Source of the DNA: Acholeplasmataceae bacterium UBA4853
Lineage (GTDB): Bacteria; Bacillota_I; Bacilli_A; Acholeplasmatales; Acholeplasmataceae
Assembly: GCA_002399815.1 (NCBI GenBank)
Contig: DHEJ01000029.1
Location: 4,248 to 26,585, forward strand
DNA: 22,338 nucleotides
Reading direction: 5' to 3'
Below are positions 15,315 through 20,606 of the stretch, one piece after another. Within the stretch, counting starts at the first letter, position 1, and each line of letters starts with the position of its first letter. The notes under the pieces were generated by a model. The model saw only the letters and a program-made list of their open reading frames with translations, did not search any database and was not told the origin of the DNA. Both the position numbers and the translations under genes were made by a program.

Positions 15315-15473
15315 AACCTAGGAAGAACCCGTGGAACCCAAACATTTCAGAGGGGGATTTAAACCACATTGGTGTTGAAGGCCAAAAAGCTTTATATTTT
15401 GGAATCCCGAAATGCGGTAAAAGTAAATTCCCACTTAAAAAAACCAGATTCTCACCGCTTCCTGGGTTTTTTA
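15315..15473 (+). ncRNA. Structured non-coding RNA, about 160 nt, class not settled (6S-like layout)
   Basis: The 5' end AACCTAGGAAG (15315-15325) pairs with CTTCCTGGGTT (15458-15468), one G-U pair, closing the whole transcript just before a T run. Inside are nested helices: GTGG (15331-15334)/CCAC (15431-15434), CATTTC (15343-15348)/GAAATG (15409-15414), GGGATT (15354-15359)/AATCCC (15403-15408), CCAAAA (15382-15387)/TTTTGG (15397-15402) and a small ACCA/TGGT hairpin (15363-15373). A competing local terminator joins AAACCAG (15441-15447) to CTGGGTTT. It has its own promoter and terminator, and the next gene has a separate promoter, so an independent small RNA is more likely than a riboswitch. 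A terminal closing stem, an asymmetric interior bubble and this size fit 6S RNA, but I see no sequence signature that proves it. Confidence 0.7.
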
Positions 15474-15483
15474 TATGCTTTTT

Positions 15484-15492
15484 TGGTATAAT
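15484..15492 (+). promoter_or_regulatory. Extended -10 promoter for the six-helix membrane protein gene
   Basis: TGGTATAAT is an exact extended -10 (TGnTATAAT), just after the T run that ends the structured RNA. The -35 position has no good match. Transcription would begin near 15499. Confidence 0.65.
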
Positions 15493-15497
15493 AAGTT

Positions 15498-15530
15498 AAA
15501 GTAATTTCTTAACATATAGCAAGTTACTTT
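15498..15530 (+). promoter_or_regulatory. Leader hairpin at the 5' end of the mRNA
   Basis: AAAGTAA (15498-15504) pairs with TTACTTT (15524-15530); after a three-base bulge, CTT pairs with AAG around a ten-base loop. It lies at the predicted transcript start and may protect the mRNA or bind a regulator. Confidence 0.45.
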
Positions 15531-15553
15531 AGATGCTTTAAAAGGAGATCCAT

Positions 15554-16186
15554 ATGATAGAAAAATCTGTATTATCTACAAAAGCAATCATTTTTTATGT
15601 GATTGCAGCAGTGATGTTAGGGTTAGGTATTTTATTTGCGACACCCATCACTAAGGATTTATTTGGTATCAACTTTAATTTAGTTACAACCGGAATCATC
15701 TTATTAATAGGTGGTACTTGGTTGCTATTTCCAAGCATAAAAAAAGTTCAGAAAAACTTACGTATTTTATTAATTGTTGAACTATTTATCGTTTATTTAA
15801 TAGCAATTCTTGGATTTATATTACCTGAGTTTGTAGAATCTTTACAACAAAGTGCTTACTCAGTCAATATTTGGATTGGTTTATTGATGATCTTTCATGG
15901 TATTGCACATTTGGTTGTTGAAAGATTTAGCGAGAAAAAATTAAACATTTGGTTATTTTTAATGTATCTAGTTGTTATAGCACTTGGTGGACTCATTACT
16001 GATAGTAAAATGATTGATATAACTACATTAATTATTGTGGTTGTTGTTGCATTATTTGCTTTAATTGCAGGTTTCATTGCATTTAAAGCGATGAAATTTC
16101 CTAAAGTTGTTAAGATGGTTTCTAAAAGAATCGATATCAGTAAAGAAGATTCAACAACAAACACTCAAAAAGAAGAAGATCAATAG
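15554..16186 (+). CDS. Six-helix integral membrane protein (DUF308/HdeD-like)
   Basis: A 210-residue protein with six evenly spaced membrane helices (about 10-27, 38-57, 67-87, 102-120, 130-148, 154-176) and a short charged C-terminal tail rich in Glu, Lys, Asp and Thr (about 190-210). Size and hairpin-paired helices resemble the HdeD/DUF308 group, membrane proteins linked to acid or other stress in enteric bacteria; this is a topology match, not a motif match. The ribosome site AAAGGAGAT is strong. The gene lies between a structured RNA and an M42-family gene that begins 17 bases after its stop. Confidence 0.8.
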   Translation: MIEKSVLSTKAIIFYVIAAVMLGLGILFATPITKDLFGINFNLVTTGIILLIGGTWLLFPSIKKVQKNLRILLIVELFIVYLIAILGFILPEFVESLQQSAYSVNIWIGLLMIFHGIAHLVVERFSEKKLNIWLFLMYLVVIALGGLITDSKMIDITTLIIVVVVALFALIAGFIAFKAMKFPKVVKMVSKRIDISKEDSTTNTQKEEDQ

Positions 16187-16203
16187 AAAAGAGATTTATA
16201 TAC

Positions 16204-17250
16204 ATGTTAAATGATATAAAAGCATTACTTAAGTCACTGACTAACTTAGATGGAATTGCATCCAACGAAAAAGAAGTATCTGATTTTATTACATCAAAAC
16301 TAGGTGCAACACCAAAAAAAGATGGATTAGGATCACTTATATATAAAAAGGGAAATGGGCCTAAAGTACTTATTTCTGCACATATAGATGAAATAGGATT
16401 CATGGTTACTCAAATTACTAAGGATGGGTTTTTGAAGTTCCAAACTGTTGGGAATTTTTTCCCTCAACAAATACTTAGTCAAGTCTTTGTTGTAACAACT
16501 CAAAAAGGAAAGATTCAAGCAGTAATGTCTTATAAACCACTACATACATTATCAGCGGAAGCTAAGTCTAAATCACTTGACATAAAAGATATGTTTTTAG
16601 ATGCCGGATTTAAGACAGACCAAGAAGCAATTTTAGCTGGTGTTAGAATTGGTGACATGGTAACCCCTCAAAATCAATTTAATCATCTACAAAATAATAA
16701 AGTTGCTGCTAAAGGACTTGATAACCGTTTAGGTGTTGCTGCAGTAATGGATTTATTTAATCAAATAGATGAATTAAATATAGAACTTAATGTAGCATTT
16801 ACAGTCCAAAAAGAGTTTGGATTAAAAGGTGCTAGAACTACTGCATACATAGTTGAACCAGATATTGCAATATCAATTGATGCAGCGGATGCATCAGATT
16901 TAATTGGTGGAGAAAAACCACTTAATCAGTTAGGAAAAGGACCACTTATTTACATTTATGATAACGGATTAATTGCACATCCAAATTTAAGAAATTTTGT
17001 TATAGAGGTTGCTAAAAAGAATCATATTAACTATCAAGAATCTTATATGATTCATGATCAATCTGAAGCTGCTATTCAACAACTATCAAAAAGTGGTGCT
17101 GCAAGTTTATCAATAGGAATTCCTGTTAGAAATAAATCATCTCATCAGGGTATTGTTGATATAGAAGATATCCATCAAACAGTTTTATTATTAAAAGCAA
17201 TATTAAAAGAATTAAATGTAGCAGTTATTTCGAATATTTTAAACGATTAA
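16204..17250 (+). CDS. M42 family peptidase homologue lacking the usual catalytic glutamate
   Basis: A 348-residue member of the M42 (glutamyl aminopeptidase/FrvX/TET) family, normally dinuclear-metal aminopeptidases forming large cytosolic assemblies. Metal ligands are visible: His60 in SAHIDEIGF, Asp173 in GLDNRLG, Glu204, Asp226 in SIDAADAS and His314 in SSHQG. The family motif QEExGLxGA reads QKEFGLKGA, so the first glutamate, the general base, is Lys203 (codon AAA at 16810-16812). The usual GGTDA motif is also changed, to HDQSEA near 284-289. It may be an inactive or repurposed homologue. The ribosome site is weak (AAGAGA, about 12 bases away). It is probably cotranscribed with the preceding membrane protein and ends at a bidirectional terminator. 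Confidence 0.85.
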   Translation: MLNDIKALLKSLTNLDGIASNEKEVSDFITSKLGATPKKDGLGSLIYKKGNGPKVLISAHIDEIGFMVTQITKDGFLKFQTVGNFFPQQILSQVFVVTTQKGKIQAVMSYKPLHTLSAEAKSKSLDIKDMFLDAGFKTDQEAILAGVRIGDMVTPQNQFNHLQNNKVAAKGLDNRLGVAAVMDLFNQIDELNIELNVAFTVQKEFGLKGARTTAYIVEPDIAISIDAADASDLIGGEKPLNQLGKGPLIYIYDNGLIAHPNLRNFVIEVAKKNHINYQESYMIHDQSEAAIQQLSKSGAASLSIGIPVRNKSSHQGIVDIEDIHQTVLLLKAILKELNVAVISNILND

Positions 17251-17282
17251 AAAAGGTGTGTTCAATGTTGAACACACCTTTT
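17251..17282. terminator. Bidirectional intrinsic terminator
   Basis: AAAAGGTGTGTTCAA (17251-17265) and TTGAACACACCTTTT (17268-17282) form a near-perfect hairpin of up to 15 pairs (two central bases between, so the top pair is likely open). T runs follow the stem on both strands, so it can end the M42 transcript from the left and the SPFH operon from the right. Confidence 0.93.
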
Positions 17283-17285
17283 CAT

Positions 17286-18209
17286 TTACTTTTTCGTCGT
17301 TTCTTTAGATGTTTTAACTGTTTCTGATAGTGCAGTTACAACACCTGCTAATTCAGCTAAGTTTGATGGTACTACAATCTTAGTAGATTGACCATCTGCA
17401 AGTTTAGCTAATGCTTCATAGGCTTTAATCTTTAAAACAGCTTCATCTGCACCAGCTTCTCTAATTAACTTAATACCTAATGCTTCAGCTTCTTTAAGCT
17501 TTTGAATAGATTCAGCTTCAGCCTCTGCTTGAAGAATAACTTGTCTTTTTTCAGCTTCAGCTTTTAAGATGATGGATTCATTAATCCCTTCAGCTTCTAA
17601 AATCTTAGCACGTTTTTCACCTTCAGCAATTAAAATTGTTTGACGGCGTTCACGTTCAGCACGCATTTGTTTTTCCATAGACTCACGAATATCTTTTGGA
17701 GGCATAATGTTTTTAACTTCAACACGGTTAACTTTAATACCCCATTTATCTGTAGCATCATCTAATGTTAAACGCATTTTTTCATTGATGATATCTCTTG
17801 ATGTTAAAGAAGTATCAAGTTCTAAATCCCCAATGATGTTACGAAGTGTAGTAGCACTTAAGGATTCGATTGCATTTACTGGATTATCTACACCATATGC
17901 ATATAATTTTGGATCGGTTACTTGGAAGAATACAATGGTATCGATTTGCATTGTAACATTATCTTTCGTAATGACTGCTTGAGGATCAAAATCTTTAACT
18001 TGTTCTTTAAGTGAAACAACAGTAGCTACCTTATCAACGAAAGGAATTAACCAGTGTAATCCCACACCCCATGTTGCATGATATGCACCCAAGCGTTCAA
18101 TCACATATTTTTTTGTTTGGTTTACAATACGAACACCTGAGATGACTATTAATGCTATGACTACAAAGAATACAATAAGAATTGTTAAAACAATTTGTTC
18201 AGTTGTCAT
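17286..18209 (-). CDS. SPFH domain protein (stomatin/QmcA-like)
   Basis: A 307-residue membrane-anchored SPFH/band-7 protein. It has one N-terminal membrane helix (about 6-26), an SPFH domain (about 27-190) with YVIERLGAYHATWGVGLHWL and NIMPPKDIRESMEKQMRAER, and a long Ala/Glu-rich coiled-coil (about 185-265) of the kind that mediates ring or cage assembly. Such proteins organise membrane microdomains and scaffold membrane proteins. NfeD is encoded immediately upstream, the classic stomatin partner pair. The start is supported by AAAGGAGAT ahead of the ATG. It is the last gene of the minus-strand operon and ends at the bidirectional terminator. Confidence 0.93.
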   Translation of the reverse strand: MTTEQIVLTILIVFFVVIALIVISGVRIVNQTKKYVIERLGAYHATWGVGLHWLIPFVDKVATVVSLKEQVKDFDPQAVITKDNVTMQIDTIVFFQVTDPKLYAYGVDNPVNAIESLSATTLRNIIGDLELDTSLTSRDIINEKMRLTLDDATDKWGIKVNRVEVKNIMPPKDIRESMEKQMRAERERRQTILIAEGEKRAKILEAEGINESIILKAEAEKRQVILQAEAEAESIQKLKEAEALGIKLIREAGADEAVLKIKAYEALAKLADGQSTKIVVPSNLAELAGVVTALSETVKTSKETTKK

Positions 18210-18238
18210 TTAAATCTCCTTTTTTATTTTTTATAATA

Positions 18239-18673
18239 TTATTTTTCAAATTTTGTTACTATGAACTTGTTACCTTCTATAGCAAGAATTCTTACTTTTT
18301 CACCAACAAGTATTGTTTCTGATGAGATTGCAGTCCAGTTCATACGTTCAAAATCAACGAGTCCAGGATGATCATCAGATATTTCTTTAATCACAATCGC
18401 ATTTTTCCCAACGTATGCATCAACGTTGGTTGATACAATGTTTTTCTTAAAGTATTTAACGACAATAGGTCTTGTTAATGCAAGAAGTATAAACCCACTT
18501 AAGAAGAATACAATTACTTGAAGCCAAATATTAGTGGGATCAAAAATTGCTATAATCATCGTTGGTATGGCGGCTAATGCGAACCAAATACTCACAAAAT
18601 CAATAGTGATAAATTCGATTACAACTGTTAGAATAAAGATTACTAACCAAAACCATATCATGTAATCTCCCAT
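18239..18673 (-). CDS. NfeD family membrane protein
   Basis: A short NfeD (144 residues) lacking the N-terminal protease domain: three membrane helices (about 5-24, 27-46, 50-67) followed by a small OB-fold domain (about 80-144) containing VGKNAIVIKEI and GEKVRILAIEGN. NfeD proteins work with SPFH/stomatin proteins, here the next gene. The start is ambiguous. ATG 18673 lies 11 bases after AGGAGG of the preceding gene; ATG 18661 (140 residues, beginning MIWFWLV) has GGGAG five bases before it, and that site would lie inside the longer frame. The first codons of the longer form (MGDY) add nothing typical of the family, so 18661 is quite possible. Confidence 0.88.
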   Translation of the reverse strand: MGDYMIWFWLVIFILTVVIEFITIDFVSIWFALAAIPTMIIAIFDPTNIWLQVIVFFLSGFILLALTRPIVVKYFKKNIVSTNVDAYVGKNAIVIKEISDDHPGLVDFERMNWTAISSETILVGEKVRILAIEGNKFIVTKFEK

Positions 18674-18676
18674 AAA

Positions 18677-19051
18677 TTATAATGCCTCCTTTAATTGAAC
18701 TTCTAATAGGTTTTTACCTGATAGCCAAGTTCCTTTATATTTTGTGCCTTTTTCATCAAACTTTAGATCAAATAGTTGAGCAATTCGAGTCATAAATGCT
18801 TTATTGGTTATTCTACCATATGATGCATTAATACTAATGTTATATCTGGTATGTTCAGATATATCACCTCGCATGACTTCATCTTTTGATAACGGTTTGA
18901 TCAATATGACCTTACGATCCTCATCATAACCTAACATGACTTGATTCGCAGTTTCAAAAAATTGTGCTCCGGGTTTGTTGATTGTTAAATTAACCAATGT
19001 GAACGTTACAATAATTTCTTTTGGTTCACCATTAAACCAAGTTATACTCAT
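18677..19051 (-). CDS. Conserved-looking 124-residue protein of unknown function
   Basis: A soluble protein of 124 residues with no signal peptide or membrane segment and no motif I recognise. It looks like a compact alpha/beta domain: strands such as EIIVTFTLVNLTI and KVILIKPLS, a central polar part, then a C-terminal part with RIAQLFDLKFDEKGTKYKGTW. It is the first gene of the minus-strand operon with NfeD and SPFH, read from a consensus promoter. GAGGTGAT, a near-complete anti-16S match, precedes the ATG. Its last codons contain the AGGAGG used by nfeD, so the two are tightly coupled; a role in or regulating the SPFH/NfeD membrane scaffold is inferred from position only. Confidence 0.8.
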   Translation of the reverse strand: MSITWFNGEPKEIIVTFTLVNLTINKPGAQFFETANQVMLGYDEDRKVILIKPLSKDEVMRGDISEHTRYNISINASYGRITNKAFMTRIAQLFDLKFDEKGTKYKGTWLSGKNLLEVQLKEAL

Positions 19052-19072
19052 ATCATCACCTCTTATAATTCA

Positions 19073-19100
19073 ATTATATATCAAATTATAGAAATGTCAA
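19073..19100 (-). promoter_or_regulatory. Promoter of the minus-strand SPFH/NfeD operon
   Basis: On the minus strand a perfect TTGACA (19100-19095) and a perfect TATAAT (19078-19073) are separated by 16 bases. Transcription would start near 19066, giving a leader of about 15 bases that is mostly the ribosome site. The AT-rich block 19101-19150 upstream could act as an UP element. Confidence 0.85.
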
Positions 19101-19152
19101 TTAAATTATTAAAAATTATTTTAAATATTTTTCCGATTATTTTGCACATTAT

Positions 19153-19181
19153 TTGAGTTAATTAACTACTCATGTTATAAT
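19153..19181 (+). promoter_or_regulatory. Promoter of the TPP riboswitch-thiT transcript
   Basis: TTGAGT (19153-19158), a 17-base spacer and TATAAT (19176-19181), with TGT before the -10 making an extended -10. A perfect 12-base palindrome AGTTAATTAACT (19156-19167) overlaps the -35 and spacer. Transcription should begin near 19188, just ahead of the aptamer. Confidence 0.85.
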
Positions 19182-19191
19182 GACTTTGATC

Positions 19192-19280
19192 AACTTCGGG
19201 GAGTCACAGAGTGACTGAGAGGATTAAAATCAAAATCGACCCGTAAACCTGATCTGGGTAATGCCAGCGGAGGGAAAGTT
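19192..19280 (+). promoter_or_regulatory. TPP (THI-box) riboswitch aptamer
   Basis: It contains the signature elements of the thiamine pyrophosphate aptamer: CTGAGAGGA at 19215-19223, and ACCTGATCTGG followed by GTAATGCCAGCG at 19247-19269. P1 is AACTT (19192-19196)/AAGTT (19276-19280), P2 is CGGG (19197-19200)/CCCG (19240-19243), and P3 includes AGTCAC/GTGACT (19202-19216). Binding of TPP would lower expression of the downstream thiamin transporter gene thiT. Confidence 0.96.
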
Positions 19281-19326
19281 ATATAATTAACTTTTTACTT
19301 TCTTTGGATCCCGAAGAATTTTTTCT
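19275..19326 (+). terminator. Expression platform of the TPP riboswitch
   Basis: Terminator: TTCTTTGG (19300-19307) pairs with CCGAAGAA (19311-19318), followed by six T. Alternative state: the 3' strand of P1 pairs downstream (AAAGTTA 19275-19281 with TAACTTT 19288-19294), freeing CTTCGGG (19194-19200) to pair perfectly with CCCGAAG (19310-19316), which breaks the terminator. This predicts transcription on without TPP and off with TPP. Confidence 0.85.
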
Positions 19327-19347
19327 TTTAAAGGAGACAAGAAAAAG

Positions 19348-19911
19348 ATGAATAAAGTATTAAGAAAGATCGTTTTAACGGCGATGTTAACAGCTTTTGC
19401 TGTAACAATTAGTATTACATTTAAACTGATTCCTGGTTTAAATTTGGAGTTTCCAAATGGTGGAAGTGTATTTGGTTTATATACTTTACCACTGGTTATG
19501 ATTGGAATCTTACTTGGATATAAGTATGGGATATTAGGTGGTCTAATCTATGGTACTGTATCATGGTTACTTGATGGATACTTCCTACATTGGGGTTCTA
19601 TATTCTTAGATTACTTAATTCCATTTTCATTGGTTGCCTTATCAGGGGCTATGTTTGGTAAGAAGAATTTAGATCATTTTGTATATTTAACAATTACTTT
19701 TACCTTATCATTTATACTTAGATGGGTTTCACATGGATTATCGGGTGTATTATTCTTTGCTGAATATAGTCCTGAAGGTACTCATCCATGGTTCTATTCA
19801 TTTATTTTATATAATCTACCGTACGTTTTAAGTAGTAGTTTAATCAGTTTTATAATTGCATTAGTCATTAGAAAACAAATTAAACAATTAAGTGAAACAT
19901 TAGATAAATAA
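19348..19911 (+). CDS. thiT: Thiamin ECF transporter substrate-binding subunit ThiT
   Basis: A 187-residue S component of an energy-coupling factor transporter with six hydrophobic segments. Sequence landmarks match ThiT: LEFPNGGSVFGLYTLP at 33-48, SWLLDGYFLHWGSIFLDYL at 72-90, the RWVSHGLSGVLFFAEYSPEG region at 125-144 and YNLPYVL at 155-161, which in the family line the thiamin pocket. It needs the shared EcfA-EcfA'-EcfT module, not present in this window. The TPP riboswitch directly upstream confirms the substrate. The ribosome site AAAGGAGA lies 11 bases after the terminator U-tract region. The gene ends 12 bases inside the convergent recU gene. Confidence 0.96.
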   Translation: MNKVLRKIVLTAMLTAFAVTISITFKLIPGLNLEFPNGGSVFGLYTLPLVMIGILLGYKYGILGGLIYGTVSWLLDGYFLHWGSIFLDYLIPFSLVALSGAMFGKKNLDHFVYLTITFTLSFILRWVSHGLSGVLFFAEYSPEGTHPWFYSFILYNLPYVLSSSLISFIIALVIRKQIKQLSETLDK

Positions 19912-20466
19912 ATCAACAATTTTTAAATAATTTAATCTTGGCTGATACGAAAAAGGAATCTGGTGACAGGTTTCTTTAAAATAACTGTATGGTATGGATT
20001 TTCTTCCATCTGTTTTTGATTTATCCCAAATAGCCAATAAGGATTTAAATGGTAAATAATAATATTCATTATATGCTTTCCAACCAACAATTAAAAAAGC
20101 AATCCCACCATGATTATCAACATCGGTTAAATGAAGTATTTGGTGTTCATGTACGTTTGCTAGTGGAAAGCTAGTTTTTGATGTGGTTTCTTTCGCATCA
20201 AAATCTATATACTTTCCTTTATATAAACCATTAAAGTCGGTTGTAGAAGGTGTTCTATAATATGCTTCAGTAATTTTAGCTTTATTTCTTGCTGGATATG
20301 AAACATTAACCACTTGAATGGGTGTTGGTTTTTTGTGTATAACAGCTAAATTATGCTTTAAATAATATGCATTTGTTTCAACAATATCTGATTCTAATGT
20401 CATACCTAAATTGGCATAATTATTGACTTTTGCTATTGATTTTTTCTTATTAGGATATCCAATCAT
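19900..20466 (-). CDS. recU: Holliday junction resolvase RecU
   Basis: A 188-residue RecU, the Gram-positive resolvase that cuts four-way junctions during recombinational repair. Landmarks: the N-terminal YPNKKK, GMTLESDIVETNAYYL at 21-36, IHKKPTPIQVVNV at 43-55, and the nuclease core STTDFNGLYKGKYIDFDAKE at 74-93. In the PD-(D/E)xK motif, Asp77, Asp90 and Lys92 are present; Bacillus RecU has Glu at the position of Asp90, a conservative change that still fits the motif. The ribosome site AGAGGT precedes the ATG. Its 3' end overlaps the 3' end of thiT by 12 bases, and no terminator is visible between the two convergent genes. Confidence 0.94.
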   Translation of the reverse strand: MIGYPNKKKSIAKVNNYANLGMTLESDIVETNAYYLKHNLAVIHKKPTPIQVVNVSYPARNKAKITEAYYRTPSTTDFNGLYKGKYIDFDAKETTSKTSFPLANVHEHQILHLTDVDNHGGIAFLIVGWKAYNEYYYLPFKSLLAIWDKSKTDGRKSIPYSYFKETCHQIPFSYQPRLNYLKIVDLFI

Positions 20467-20486
20467 ATCGTACCTCTTTATAATGT

Positions 20487-20492
20487 ATTATA
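20487..20492 (-). promoter_or_regulatory. Probable -10 of the recU promoter
   Basis: A perfect TATAAT on the minus strand, about 20 bases before the recU start. No convincing -35 is seen 16-18 bases upstream, so the assignment is tentative. Confidence 0.4.
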
Positions 20493-20561
20493 AACTAAAT
20501 ACTTAAAAAATGAAAAAATATAGTAATGAATTGTTTTTACTGAGCACAGAAGGTTTAACTA

Positions 20562-20570
20562 TGATATAAT
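20562..20570 (+). promoter_or_regulatory. Extended -10 promoter of the RNase J gene
   Basis: TGATATAAT (20562-20570) matches TGnTATAAT exactly. The -35 position (20542-20547, GAGCAC) is poor. Transcription would start near 20577, leaving a leader of about 30 bases with AAAGGAAG at 20593-20600. Confidence 0.6.
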
Positions 20571-20606
20571 AAATTAAATATTACCGTTACTGAAAGGAAG
20601 ATTATT

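Noticed and set aside
15315..15473. c-di-AMP (ydaO), T-box, SAM, cobalamin or FMN riboswitch
   Set aside because: GGAACCCAA and ATCCCGAA recall parts of the ydaO motif, but the conserved GCCGAAUCC, GGGGUUAAUC and CAGCUAACC blocks are absent. The T-box UGGNACCGCG and other class signatures are also missing, and the next gene has its own promoter after the RNA terminator.
15895..16518. Minus-strand open frames opposite the six-helix protein and M42 genes (15895-16164, 16137-16403, 16333-16518)
   Set aside because: They lie antisense to well-supported genes, lack ribosome sites and family motifs, and are low-complexity translations of AT-rich DNA.
17707..17982. Plus-strand open frame of 91 codons inside the SPFH gene
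   Set aside because: It is entirely antisense to a conserved SPFH coding sequence, with no ribosome site or recognisable protein.
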